Below, in pieces: positions 19,309-28,899 of a stretch of DNA of 64,000 nucleotides. A program made the position numbers and the translations under genes. Within the stretch, counting starts at the first letter, position 1, and each line of letters begins with the position of its first letter. The notes below the pieces were generated by a model. The model was given only the letters and a program-made list of their open reading frames with translations. It did not search any database and was not told where the DNA came from. Source of the DNA: Stentor roeselii (lineage: Eukaryota > Ciliophora > Heterotrichea > Heterotrichida > Stentoridae); contig RSEH01000104.1 in NCBI GenBank assembly GCA_006503475.1, positions 1 through 64,000 on the forward strand, read 5' to 3'.

Positions 19309-20661
19309 ATGGAAAGGTACAAAATACTTAAATCTGTAGGAGACGGGACTTATGGAGTGGTCTTCAAAGCTGTGAATACTTCAAATGGAGAGATCTGTGC
19401 AATCAAGAAAATGAAAACTAAATTCAAATCATGGGAAGAATGTTTGGATCTTCGAGAAATTAAATGTCTCAGGAAACTCTCTCATAACAATATTGTCAAA
19501 CTCAAAGAAGCCTTTAGGGTGAATGATGAACTTCATCTGGTTTTCGAGTTTCTTGATGAGAATGTTTATCAACTAATCAAAGACCGCACTGACCCGTTAC
19601 CAGAACCGAAAATCAAGTCAATCATTCACCAAGTCCTACTCGGACTTGAATATATGCACAAACACGGGTTTTTTCATAGAGATATGAAACCTGAAAACTT
19701 GATGGTTTCAGGAGATATTTGTAAGATCACGGATTTTGGACTTGCGCGAGAGATAAGGAGCAGGCCTCCATTCACAGACTACGTAAGCACTCGTTGGTAC
19801 CGAGCACCTGAGATCCTTCTAAGAGGAACAAACTACAATTCACCCGTGGACATCTTCGCTTTAGGCTGCATAATGGCAGAGCTTTACATGTTACGTCCAT
19901 TAGCTCCAGGAGTAAACGAAAACGACCAACTTCTGAAATTTTGTTCAGTCCTGGGAACTCCAACAATGAACGCCTGGCCGGAAGGTTACAAGTTGGCATC
20001 ATCAATGAGTTACCGTTTTCCTCAATGCGTTCCAATGAACTTCAACGCGTTAGTCCCTACTGCCAGTTACGAGGCACTTCAACTGATGTTAAAAATGCTT
20101 GCCTGGGACCCTCAAAAGCGCCCTACAGCTTCAGAGTGTCTTCAACATCCTTATTTCGCAGTCTTCAATGGCGTCGACGAGGCGCGCATTACTGACTCGA
20201 TGCACAGAACAGGAAGCAAATGGTCAAATGGAAGTTCCAGAATAGGCGGAAATAGCAGTAAAGGAAAATGGAGCATTAAACCTACAGTGCCTGAAAGAAA
20301 AGAACCAATGTTGCCTAGGTTGAAAGAAGTTCCAGAAATCGCTTATACAAAAAATTTACCCAGGCCTGAACCTCAGAAATTGAAGGAAGATCCGTTTTTG
20401 CCTCCGGTTTTTAGTCAGCCTAAAGCGGTTTCTATACCGGCTCGAGGAATTAGTCGTGAAAAACCGTCGTATTTGAATGATAGGATTGGGTCTGGATTTG
20501 AACCACAACAAAAGGTGCCCGGGTATTATGTGCCGAAGTTTAACTCTGGAAATATTAGTGGAAATAATGTGGTTAAAAAACTACCGCCTATTGGAAGCTT
20601 TGGAAGTATTGGGAGTAGTGTTTTAGGCAAGCCAAGCGGACTAGGAAGACTTAGATACTAA
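19309..20661 (+). CDS. MAK/ICK/MOK-type (RCK) protein kinase
   Basis: 450 residues. Kinase domain 4-285: GDGTYG (11-16), Lys33, HRD at 123-125, DFG at 142-144, and the TDY dual-phosphorylation motif (156-158) followed by [13 protein letters not shown] is characteristic of RCK kinases (MAK, ICK/CILK1), which control ciliary length and intraflagellar transport; MAPK proper would have TEY/TGY and a longer insert. The ~165-residue C-terminal tail is Ser/Pro/Gly-rich and disordered, as in other RCKs. Starts after TTTATAATA. Confidence 0.93.
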   Translation: MERYKILKSVGDGTYGVVFKAVNTSNGEICAIKKMKTKFKSWEECLDLREIKCLRKLSHNNIVKLKEAFRVNDELHLVFEFLDENVYQLIKDRTDPLPEPKIKSIIHQVLLGLEYMHKHGFFHRDMKPENLMVSGDICKITDFGLAREIRSRPPFTDYVSTRWYRAPEILLRGTNYNSPVDIFALGCIMAELYMLRPLAPGVNENDQLLKFCSVLGTPTMNAWPEGYKLASSMSYRFPQCVPMNFNALVPTASYEALQLMLKMLAWDPQKRPTASECLQHPYFAVFNGVDEARITDSMHRTGSKWSNGSSRIGGNSSKGKWSIKPTVPERKEPMLPRLKEVPEIAYTKNLPRPEPQKLKEDPFLPPVFSQPKAVSIPARGISREKPSYLNDRIGSGFEPQQKVPGYYVPKFNSGNISGNNVVKKLPPIGSFGSIGSSVLGKPSGLGRLRY

Positions 20662-20678
20662 TCCCTGTAAGTTCTCTA

Positions 20679-21377
20679 TTAATTACTAATTAAAGACGAC
20701 TGACGCAAAATACTTCCAATGATCCCTTCAGCAGTGACAGTTTTACTAGAGTCAAACCACAAATAATCAGGTTTAACATAATAAAGAATATGTGTGTTCC
20801 TCCCAGTCTCACAAGAGACAATTTTTCTATCAACCTTCTCCTGCCTTTTCAAATGTTCCTTTAAAAACCCTTCAACAGATTGACTTTCATGATTTTCCAT
20901 TCCACCATTCCTAGCATTCCTTATTTTTCTCTTCAAAGTTGAATTCCAGTGATTTTTAATAGAATTATCAGTTCTTCCAGGCAATAGTTTTGCTATTTCC
21001 GACCATCTATTCCCTAATCTTTCATGCGCCTTAATAATTTGAATATCTTCTTCAATAGTCCAAGAATGTGTTTTTATCTCTGGATTTAAATGGTTGTGCC
21101 AACGTTCTCGACATTGTTTCCCGTTTCGACCTGGCAAGTAACTTGAAATGACACTCCAATGTTTAGGGCCTAATCGATGAACTAAAGACAAAACCACTGA
21201 GTCTTCTTCCGAAGTCCACGAACCTTTGATGATGGACTTTTTTGAGAGGAATGAGGAAATCTTGCAAGTTTTCACCTTCTTTGTCGGAGTTTCCAAAGAG
21301 GACCAGGTCTTCTCGCTGGTTGACTCTTGCGAAAACTCGGGAGACAAGGGCAAATCGTCAAGAAATTCCGTGTCCAT
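20679..21377 (-). CDS. R2R3-type Myb DNA-binding protein
   Basis: 232 residues. Two Myb repeats (about 51-152) with the regularly spaced tryptophans: [16 protein letters not shown]... and [16 protein letters not shown]..., ending with the recognition helices [12 protein letters not shown] and [12 protein letters not shown]. Both are close to canonical c-Myb R2 and R3, which bind YAAC(G/T)G. Acidic Ser-rich N-terminus and a short C-terminal region. Probably a nuclear transcription factor. Convergent with the MAK-like kinase (17 bp between stops). Confidence 0.94.
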   Translation of the reverse strand: MDTEFLDDLPLSPEFSQESTSEKTWSSLETPTKKVKTCKISSFLSKKSIIKGSWTSEEDSVVLSLVHRLGPKHWSVISSYLPGRNGKQCRERWHNHLNPEIKTHSWTIEEDIQIIKAHERLGNRWSEIAKLLPGRTDNSIKNHWNSTLKRKIRNARNGGMENHESQSVEGFLKEHLKRQEKVDRKIVSCETGRNTHILYYVKPDYLWFDSSKTVTAEGIIGSILRQSSLISN

Positions 21378-21458
21378 CTGTGTGAAAAATTATTAGCGAT
21401 AATTAATGGAAAGCTGTTAAGGCCTATTTTGAATCAGGGTAGGTTGGCTTGGATATAA

Positions 21459-21935
21459 ATGGGAATTTTTGACTTCTTTTCTAGAATCGGTGAGGATGAT
21501 TCGATTATGGGGGGAAATTTCAATAAGTCGTTTTCTAGTCAGATTGTTAGGATTGTTTGTAAGAGACATGAGGATGGGGTTACTAGGTGTACTAAAGTTA
21601 CTCAGTCTTCTACTGATCCTACATCTCAGAATTATGAAGAAATACGAGAAGATTATGACATGCCTAGACAATCGGAAGATGATCGAAGAACTGGATTTTT
21701 TGTTGATGATGAGGTATTCGGGCTTAATTCATATCAGAACTTATTCTCTGCTCTTGATGAAAAGTTTAAAATGTTTTTTGATCATCACTTGTTTGATAAT
21801 GTGCGAAATGATATGGGCTTTGACGATAATTTTTTCCGATCAGGGTTTCCAGGTTATAGACAAGGTGATCCAAGCGGCCAAACCAGAAACTCAACTAGTT
21901 CAAACAATCAAAACACTGAAATTTACGATATCTAA
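21459..21935 (+). CDS. Small protein of unknown function
   Basis: 158 residues, starting MGIFDFFSRIGEDD right after GATATAA. It is rich in Asp, Phe and Asn, with a middle segment FALDEKFKMFFDHHLFDNV and a C-terminus rich in Gly/Ser/Asn. A second long frame overlaps on the same strand; I prefer this one because its start has the usual upstream element and its composition is less leucine-skewed. No family assigned. The next gene starts 16 bp after its stop. Confidence 0.6.
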   Translation: MGIFDFFSRIGEDDSIMGGNFNKSFSSQIVRIVCKRHEDGVTRCTKVTQSSTDPTSQNYEEIREDYDMPRQSEDDRRTGFFVDDEVFGLNSYQNLFSALDEKFKMFFDHHLFDNVRNDMGFDDNFFRSGFPGYRQGDPSGQTRNSTSSNNQNTEIYDI

Positions 21936-21951
21936 CCTTCCTAATATTTAA

Positions 21952-23007
21952 ATGGAAAGAAAACTGACCGAAATCCGTCCAATCATCGAAATCCAGGCGA
22001 AAGGCACCGAAAAAATCCTAGAATACAACTGGAAAATAAAAGAATCAGTTTCCCAGCTAGACCAAAACATTTCATCAACAGTAAAAGGCCATGAAAACGA
22101 TTTTTTATCCGCCTACAAGACAATCATGAACCAAATCAAAATCCAGATGTCAAAACTTCGCCAAAACTCAGACGACCAAAGCCAAATCGTCAAAAACGAC
22201 CAGGCCGTGAAAGACCTGCAAGCGACGCTGGCCTGGTACCAAAACGAAGCAGTCAAACTCAGTGACGCTTGTTCAAGACTCCAAACCAGGTACGATCGAG
22301 TAAGAAACAAGATAAAAAACTATACAATCGAAAATGGGTTTCTTGAACAACAGATAAAAATGCTTTTAAGGCAAAATCAGACCTTAAAAGCAAATCTTAC
22401 AACTGAAAAAACAGCAGAAACTGTAAAAAATGATGAAAAAAATGAATCAAGTCTTGAAATTTGTGTGTTTTTAAAAAATCTTTACATTAAAAAAACCCAA
22501 AATAAACCTTTTATCAGAAGTTTGCAGGTTTATTTCGATCATCTTGATGCTGAGTTGAAAAATAACATTGTTAAAGTAGATGAAAGTATCAATGACATAA
22601 AAAAAAGCATTAAAGAGATCTCTTCAGTTCAGTCAAACGTGTACCTCAAACGTCATGAATCCGAAGAACTATTTTTAGAATGTGTCGACGAGATGAGAAA
22701 AGAAGTCATCAGAAAAAAAGCAAAAACATGTTCATTGAAGCGTTCAGGATACGCGAAACATGAGAACTTATTAATAAGCGAACGAGAAAAACTCATTGAA
22801 ATCTTCGTCACAAATGAAGAAACCATCTCATTTTTATACGAAAAACTCTTCTCCAGGAAAAACAACAAAATCGACGTCGAAATCGGCTCAACCATCGGAT
22901 TCGCTGCTTCAAGCAAAACAGGTGAAAAGACCTTAAAGAAAAGCGTTAAAACTCCAAGTAGAGTTCAAGGAATAGTCGTGAAAGGCAAGTTGATGATAAA
23001 CCGGTAG
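21952..23007 (+). CDS. Coiled-coil protein, unknown
   Basis: 351 residues, mostly Lys/Glu/Gln/Leu-rich heptad-like sequence (about 20-160 and 185-245), with a basic C-terminal tail (about 320-351). No recognised domain. Starts after AATATTTAA, 16 bp from the previous stop. Confidence 0.8.
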   Translation: MERKLTEIRPIIEIQAKGTEKILEYNWKIKESVSQLDQNISSTVKGHENDFLSAYKTIMNQIKIQMSKLRQNSDDQSQIVKNDQAVKDLQATLAWYQNEAVKLSDACSRLQTRYDRVRNKIKNYTIENGFLEQQIKMLLRQNQTLKANLTTEKTAETVKNDEKNESSLEICVFLKNLYIKKTQNKPFIRSLQVYFDHLDAELKNNIVKVDESINDIKKSIKEISSVQSNVYLKRHESEELFLECVDEMRKEVIRKKAKTCSLKRSGYAKHENLLISEREKLIEIFVTNEETISFLYEKLFSRKNNKIDVEIGSTIGFAASSKTGEKTLKKSVKTPSRVQGIVVKGKLMINR

Positions 23008-23057
23008 TTTAATGTTCTTGCAAGATTAATCTTGATGCAGATTTTTATTCTAAGTCA

Positions 23058-25040
23058 TTAAAACGAGTCCCACAGGTAAAAATAACTCCAAAATGTTAGA
23101 CTTGAAATATGTGTCTTGATTGTCAGCACTTCTGACGTGCTGGGTGAGTAGTCTGCATTGAAAAACTCTTGATTCTCTTCTTTCCAAACTGAAACAGTAT
23201 TGCTGCAAAACTGTCTTAAGTCTTTTTCACAGTCAGTCATAAAGGTTCCGTATTTTCCTGAATAAACAGCTGCAGCCAAGAATAATAAATATTTATTACT
23301 AAATTGGAACTCTTTTGTATTTTGAATCAAAATTTGATGCACTGCGTCTAGAAATTGAAGGAAAATAGGAGAACCATCGGAAGTGTTGGATGATCGGTCT
23401 TTGAATTTGTGACCGAAACTTAACCAGTCTTTACAGATTAAAACTTGGAATCCATGAAATGTTCGGTAAAATGGGTCGATTAGCAGCTGGGATAGGGAAC
23501 TTATTTGGGTAGTACGATCCCAGCCATCAGAACAATGAACAAGAGTAGAACTTCTCTGAAAAATTAAAAAATCAGCAACAGCCTTAGCAGCGACTAAAAC
23601 CGCTTTCATATAATTCATCCATTTGGAGTTATGAAGCAAGATCAAAAAATCTTCTTTACCAGTGATTCCCTTAAGCGCTTCATAGCTAGTCCTAATTTTA
23701 TGAATATTAGGAATATTCATAAAATGCATTTTGCAATTAGAATAATAAGCCGAATGTTCAAATCCCTTCCCTTTGACTTTATTAGCCCTTGCACTGACCT
23801 TCGGTCGACAGTCAACAATGAACTTGATTCCCGCTTTAACCATAAAATCCTCATCTTCTTTGCATCTGGAGTAAAAAACCCCAACACAAGGTTGACTACT
23901 TCTAAACAAAGCCGAAGCCTTTCCAATCCAAGTAATAGTTGGAACCCGTTTCCTGCTTCTAAAGTTGCAAATAGCCCTTAATTCATCATCTAAAACATTA
24001 GCAGGTTGAAAAAGCACTGCAGGATAACTTTCACAAAACGAGTAGTCCAAGTTGATATCAGTTCTTAAGTACTGCCCAGAGTCATACCCTCCCATTCTTG
24101 TGAACTCACGTTCAGGGTCGTAAATACTCCAGCCGAAATCAGAAGACAAGTTAAAAGCGAGATGATAGTCAAAGCAAAAATGCATTCCATCAAGTTCAGC
24201 GTATTTATCAAGAACATATCTCATATATTCCTGACTTATGTAAAAGTCAACTGTTCGAAGATCTTTTGTAGTGATGGTGATTTGTGCTAAGTTCACCAAG
24301 AAGTTTTCAATGCAATAATGAGGAACTGTTAATACAAAGTCGAAAACCGAGCCACTGCTGAATAAAAATCGATAGTTGGTGATGATTAACCTGCCCACTT
24401 GATACACTTGTCCACAGGACCCTGCAGCATTACACTGATATCTCAAAATTTCTCCTGAAATCAGTTTAACAGTCTTTTCTTCACTTTTTTCACCTTCAGG
24501 AAGATCTTCCAAATACTGGTCTTCGTTCAAATTCACTTGAATCGTGATACTCGCTGCTGTCCTTTTAAAGTTTTTCAGTTCAACTTCAAAGGTTTTCTGT
24601 GATTTTTCCCTGAAATCATTAAGAGAAATTTTAAAAAAACTGATAGCACGATGAGAAACTTCGATTTTCAGGTAAAGAGGGTCATCCCATTCGATTTGGT
24701 TAAAAATTCCGAGGTCTTTGCTGTAGTAGTTTTCGAACTCATGCTCGAACTGAAACCTTTGGACCTGATTTTTGATTGTCAAGGTTATGCGGAAGTCGAT
24801 GTCCACTCCGAGGTGAGGCACGATGACTGTTGAGATTCGAGACATGGACTTTGGAAGCCAGCCTTCGTTTGACGAGTCGTCAACTGCCCATAACCAGTTC
24901 TCACATTTCCCGATCACTTGAGCGACTTGGTCTTTTTGAAGAGAGAGATGTGAGACTTCTTCGGATTTTATGTTTGTTTGGGCTGTTGCTCGTTCTACAG
25001 TGAAATCTTTCAGGATAGGTATGCGGACCCATATGTTCAT
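23058..25040 (-). CDS. Myotubularin-family phosphoinositide 3-phosphatase
   Basis: 660 residues. A PH-GRAM-like domain (about 190-300, with LISGEILRY and GRLIITNYRFLF) precedes the phosphatase domain, whose P-loop is HCSDGWDRT with the catalytic Cys503 and Arg509, exactly the CSDGWDR motif of active myotubularins (PtdIns3P and PtdIns(3,5)P2 3-phosphatases acting on endosomes). The N-terminal ~65 residues contain an SH3-like stretch (VAQVIGKCENWLWAVDD...GWLPKSM), unusual for the family. No FYVE or C-terminal PH domain. Convergent with the coiled-coil gene (50 bp gap). Confidence 0.94.
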   Translation of the reverse strand: MNIWVRIPILKDFTVERATAQTNIKSEEVSHLSLQKDQVAQVIGKCENWLWAVDDSSNEGWLPKSMSRISTVIVPHLGVDIDFRITLTIKNQVQRFQFEHEFENYYSKDLGIFNQIEWDDPLYLKIEVSHRAISFFKISLNDFREKSQKTFEVELKNFKRTAASITIQVNLNEDQYLEDLPEGEKSEEKTVKLISGEILRYQCNAAGSCGQVYQVGRLIITNYRFLFSSGSVFDFVLTVPHYCIENFLVNLAQITITTKDLRTVDFYISQEYMRYVLDKYAELDGMHFCFDYHLAFNLSSDFGWSIYDPEREFTRMGGYDSGQYLRTDINLDYSFCESYPAVLFQPANVLDDELRAICNFRSRKRVPTITWIGKASALFRSSQPCVGVFYSRCKEDEDFMVKAGIKFIVDCRPKVSARANKVKGKGFEHSAYYSNCKMHFMNIPNIHKIRTSYEALKGITGKEDFLILLHNSKWMNYMKAVLVAAKAVADFLIFQRSSTLVHCSDGWDRTTQISSLSQLLIDPFYRTFHGFQVLICKDWLSFGHKFKDRSSNTSDGSPIFLQFLDAVHQILIQNTKEFQFSNKYLLFLAAAVYSGKYGTFMTDCEKDLRQFCSNTVSVWKEENQEFFNADYSPSTSEVLTIKTHISSLTFWSYFYLWDSF

Positions 25041-25167
25041 TTTTATTGTAGTTTATAAGGAAGTGAATTTAAATAATCTTAATTATTTCTCGATGATAAG
25101 AATAGTAAAAGTTTTAATAGTTTAAGTGATTGAACTATAAAGTTTTTTTTTCATCATAAAGAACAAG

Positions 25168-26835
25168 ATGTCAAAACAACCAAGACTTAAACTTCTTCCA
25201 AGTCCAATAAAAAGCATTTCGTTCTCCTGCCCGAAAACATCTTTAATCAAATTTCGGACTCAAACCGAGTCACGTCCAAACCTGTTCCAAGCGAAACGAC
25301 TTCAAAACATGACGCCAGGAACAATTTTCATTCAAGGCAGTGCATCTTCAGAGCAGCCAAGTCACAAACAAGTGAAATCTCGAAGTGTCTGCTTATTTCG
25401 AGACGCAGTTCAAAACAAGGACTGGCTTCAACGAGCGAAAGAAAAAATAATCCAAGAGCTTTCATTGTTTCTAAACGCTTCGAATTGCTTAGCGGTTGAA
25501 TTGCCTGCAGCAACAGTGCAGTATAAGTATTATTTGAGTAAAGGGAATAATAGTGCCTTGATCAAGCAATGCATGAGCCTTCGTCCTTGGTGGGTCCAAG
25601 TAGAAGAAGACCAGATTAATTCTGCTCATTTTGTTTGGACTCAGTTTAAAAATTCCGAACATTTCTTGAGAATGCCTGTTGCTTATGATAGGATGAAAAC
25701 TGTTGACCATTCACTTTATGGAAGGACTGTCACTTGTAGCACTCCTTATGAGGACTTTACGAATACTGGAATTATGGTGGATATCAGTGGATTGGGATAT
25801 GATTTGATTACGAAAAGTAAGTATTATCTCAGCTTTGAATGTAATTTTAGGGTCAGTCCTATGATGAGCAGGATTCAGAATAAGTTGCAACATAATCAAC
25901 ATTTGGCTGATAAAAAGTACTTGTATAGGAATATGAAAGAGTATTATTTGAAGAAGGATGAAGATGTTTTTGAATATCTTCCGCTTACTTTTCATGTGGA
26001 TGTTGGGTCGTTGGATTATATTTTGTTTCTGGAATATGTTAGGGATTATCCTTATACTTTGTGGATTGTAAAACCTGGAGAAAATACAAATCGTGGAACT
26101 GGAATTTTTGTTACAAATAATGCTGCGAAGGTTATTGAAGAAGTGGCTGATGGGTTGAGAGTTGGTTCAAAGCACTCTTTTATTATACAGAAATATGTTG
26201 AAAAACCTTTTTTGATAAAAAATAGGAAATTTGATATAAGACTTTATACTCTGGTAACCTGCATAAACGGAATCTTCCAAGCCTACTTCTACCAAGAAGG
26301 CTACCTAAGAACAGCAAGCAAAGCCTACAACCCAAACGACCTCGAAAACAAATTCATCCACCTAACAAACGACGCAATTCAAAACAAATGCGACGACTAC
26401 GGCAAGTTCGAAGGAGGCAACAAGTTATCCTACCACGACTTCCAAAGATACCTTGACAGCAAGAACATAAAAACAAATTTCACTGAAGAAGTTCTTCCAA
26501 AAATCAAGAAAATCGTTCAAGACACAATAAAAGCCACTTGGCGCAAATTAAACCCAGAGCGACGCCTTCTGAACTTCGAAGTCTTCGGATACGACTTTTT
26601 ACTTGACGCTTCCTTGAAGCCATGGCTCTTGGAGGTCAATACAAACCCTTGCCTAGAGCTTAGTTCAACTAATTTGGCAAGAATTATTCCTGCGATGATT
26701 GAAAATGCTTTGAAAATCTCTATTGACCCTTTATTCCCTGAACCCAGAGGCAACATGAGGAAAGCGTCGGGTCGAGTTGAGATGATGCCGGAGAATAAGT
26801 TTGAGTTGATTTTTCATCAATATTTTGCGGAATAG
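25168..26835 (+). CDS. Tubulin-tyrosine-ligase-like (TTLL) enzyme
   Basis: 555 residues. The TTL/ATP-grasp domain spans about 240-535, with LWIVKPGENTNRGTGIFV (298-315), RKFDIRLYTLV, FIHLTNDAIQ and WLLEVNTNPCLE, the conserved metal- and ATP-binding motifs. TTLL enzymes ligate Glu or Gly onto tubulin tails, in ciliary axonemes and cortex. The KPGENTNRGTG variant of the usual KPxxxxRGxGI leaves glutamylase versus glycylase unresolved. The last codons are duplicated downstream in a tandem repeat (26808-27101). Codon composition changes abruptly at about 25500, 26250 and 26640. Confidence 0.93.
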   Translation: MSKQPRLKLLPSPIKSISFSCPKTSLIKFRTQTESRPNLFQAKRLQNMTPGTIFIQGSASSEQPSHKQVKSRSVCLFRDAVQNKDWLQRAKEKIIQELSLFLNASNCLAVELPAATVQYKYYLSKGNNSALIKQCMSLRPWWVQVEEDQINSAHFVWTQFKNSEHFLRMPVAYDRMKTVDHSLYGRTVTCSTPYEDFTNTGIMVDISGLGYDLITKSKYYLSFECNFRVSPMMSRIQNKLQHNQHLADKKYLYRNMKEYYLKKDEDVFEYLPLTFHVDVGSLDYILFLEYVRDYPYTLWIVKPGENTNRGTGIFVTNNAAKVIEEVADGLRVGSKHSFIIQKYVEKPFLIKNRKFDIRLYTLVTCINGIFQAYFYQEGYLRTASKAYNPNDLENKFIHLTNDAIQNKCDDYGKFEGGNKLSYHDFQRYLDSKNIKTNFTEEVLPKIKKIVQDTIKATWRKLNPERRLLNFEVFGYDFLLDASLKPWLLEVNTNPCLELSSTNLARIIPAMIENALKISIDPLFPEPRGNMRKASGRVEMMPENKFELIFHQYFAE

Positions 26836-27101
26836 TGAAGATTAATAATGATTAATTAGTACTAAAAATATATTCTGATAGGTAAATGAGATTGAAACTT
26901 GAAGCCTTTTTATCAATATTTTGAGGAATAGTGAAGATTAATAATTATTAATTAGTGCTAAAAATATATTCTGATAGGTCTAATGAGATTTGAAACTTGA
27001 AGACTTTTTATCAATATTTTGAGGAATAGTGGATATTTATGATTAACTAGTACTAAACCAATATTCTGATAGGTCTAATGCGATTTTGCAACTTGAGGCC
27101 A
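26808..27101. repeat. Tandem triplication of the convergent TTLL/DOHH 3' junction
   Basis: Three copies of a ~97-bp unit; the shared TCAATATTTT starts at 26817, 26913 and 27011. Each copy holds the TTLL terminal codons (QYF-A/E-E-stop) and, on the minus strand, the DOHH C-terminal region (SEYW...stop). Copy 1 supplies the true TTLL end, copy 3 the true DOHH end; the middle copy is non-coding remnant. Confidence 0.85.
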
Positions 27102-27948
27102 CTGGCTCTTCGGGGTCGTTTTCGAAGTCTCGGCTGTTTGGAGATTACAGAAGAGATAGGTAGAGAGGGTCGTCTGTTATGCTGCCTATTGCCTCGGCTG
27201 CCTCGTGCCTTATCACGTAGTGTAATGAACTGTCTCGGACTGCAGAGGCCAAAAAAGGAAGAGCTTTATTCGCTTTTTCTTGCATCTGACCTAAAACAAA
27301 AGCAATTTCATGTTGAAAAAGGTCAGAAAACTTCTGATTTCCGAGTCCTTCACAGATAGCAAGCACGGCAGTATCATTGCAGATATTTCTCAAAGAAAAC
27401 AAAGCTCGATATCTGTCAAAAAGCGACAAATTAGTGTCATGGTAGGTGCTGACAAGCCATTCAAACGATTTTGAAATGTCATAAGGAGGTGCTGGGTCAA
27501 TTGAAAAGCAAAAGTTCGGCTGGGTCCTAATTTTTTCTTACTCTTCATTCGTTTGAAGCCATTCAATACGTTTAATTGCGAGTCGGCAGGTGTCAGCTAA
27601 GATTTCTTCTTTATCGTTTTCGTATTGTCTGAGAAGAGAGATTGAATCTTGGTCACCAATTGCAGCGATTGCTTCTGCTGCCTCGTGTCTTGAGATTCCT
27701 GCAATGCTTTCATCTTTTAGCACGGATACTAAAAATGATATTGACTCTTTTAGGTTTATCTGGCCCAGCACATAGCAAATTTCATGCTGAAGCAATAAAC
27801 TAGGATCTGAGAAAGCTTTGCAGAGTACAGGTATAACTTCTTCTGTTCCAATAGTTCGCAGATAGAATAAAGCCCTCATTCTTTTAGCTATCGGCTCTTC
27901 TCGGTTAAGAAGAACTTCTTCAAGTACATAAACAGGTGGAAGATCCAT
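27043..27948 (-). CDS. DOHH: Deoxyhypusine hydroxylase, two 15-nt introns
   Basis: 291 residues after removing introns 27527-27541 and 27134-27148 (human DOHH has 302). HEAT-like repeats carry four His-Glu motifs of the di-iron site: LLQHEICYVLGQ, SRHEAAEAIAAIGD, LFQHEIAFVLGQ and IRHEAAEAIGSI. The SIDPAPP linker between halves is the family hallmark and is created by the first splice. The last exon gives FENDPEEPVASSCKIALDLSEYW, matching the C-terminal repeat. The enzyme hydroxylates deoxyhypusine on eIF5A to complete hypusine. Its C-terminal exon lies in the third copy of a tandem repeat. Confidence 0.95.
27134..27148 (-). other. 15-nt intron (gtaatctccaaacag)
   Basis: Second DOHH intron, phase 2; without it the frame stops at TAA inside the intron, missing the conserved C-terminal repeat. 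Confidence 0.9.
27527..27541 (-). other. 15-nt intron (gtaagaaaaaattag)
   Basis: First DOHH intron, phase 2, placed just before the conserved SIDPAPP linker. Splicing removes an in-frame TAA. Confidence 0.93.
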
Positions 27949-28154
27949 TTTTAAACTATTAAAAATCCCTAAAAATCATCTAATGATCACCAAATCAACC
28001 ATAAAACCCAATCAAACAAAAAGCCCAATCATCCAAATCTACCAATCTTCTCCACCCATCACTAAAAGCCCTTAACACCCAATCGACCCTGCTCTAAATT
28101 CCCAAAAGCCTTAAAAAATCCAATAATTTCATAAACCGATCCAATAATATTAAA

Positions 28155-28781
28155 ATGGATCAAAAATCTGATATCCGAAAGAGAAGATCTAAGAAAGAAG
28201 TCCAAGGACGAACTCATTCTTGCGAGTGCGGAAAAAGCTATTTGAGCTACCAAGCACTCTACACTCACAAAAGGACCAAACACGCTGACCCAGTCAAATC
28301 CGAGGAAGTCCCCAAGAAAAAAAGAGGAAGACCAAGAGGAAACAAGTCCTCAAGCATGGTTTATGACCCGGCGAGCATCTTGGGAGATTCTGTTTTAGGG
28401 AAAAAACTCGGAGAAATGAAAGATTTTTCGAAAAGCGTGACTTGTGACGATCATTTCACCGAGTTCTTAAGTGAAAAATCGAAAATCATGAATAAAAAAG
28501 AGTTTAAAAGATGCGCTCGTAGCATTGTTAATCTTCGAACCTGCTTAAATCAATTCCATGTGGAACTTAATGACATCTGTAAAGATGAGGCTGATCTTGA
28601 ATATACCGCTCTTAGATCTTCGGCTTTAGTGCCTAAAATCAGTAATGTTTATCTGTTTAATTATCTGCCTGAGTCCAAACTGGAGTATGACTTTGAACGT
28701 GAAGTTGAATTCGTGATGACATTTTGTGAGTGGCTTTGCGAGAAGAATTATTCTGACCTGCAGTTATCTTTAATCAATTAA
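28155..28781 (+). CDS. C2H2 zinc finger plus AT-hook protein
   Basis: 208 residues. One C2H2-type finger near the N-terminus (CECGKSYLSYQALYTHKRTKH, ~residues 23-43, with Cys-x-Cys spacing rather than Cys-x2-Cys), followed by an AT-hook (KKRGRPRGN, ~55-63) and a helical Cys/Trp-containing C-terminal domain. Likely DNA-binding. The AT-hook/helical layout resembles the gene at 10908-11564. Divergent from DOHH by 206 bp of A/C-rich sequence. Confidence 0.82.
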   Translation: MDQKSDIRKRRSKKEVQGRTHSCECGKSYLSYQALYTHKRTKHADPVKSEEVPKKKRGRPRGNKSSSMVYDPASILGDSVLGKKLGEMKDFSKSVTCDDHFTEFLSEKSKIMNKKEFKRCARSIVNLRTCLNQFHVELNDICKDEADLEYTALRSSALVPKISNVYLFNYLPESKLEYDFEREVEFVMTFCEWLCEKNYSDLQLSLIN

Positions 28782-28899
28782 GACTAGTTTAATCAATAGA
28801 CTAAGATATTATTTGTTGGAAAGATTGAAACTTTTTATTTTTAGGTTAAGATGTTCAAGTAACTCTTTCAATGTTATAGAAATTCGATATTAACTTTAA

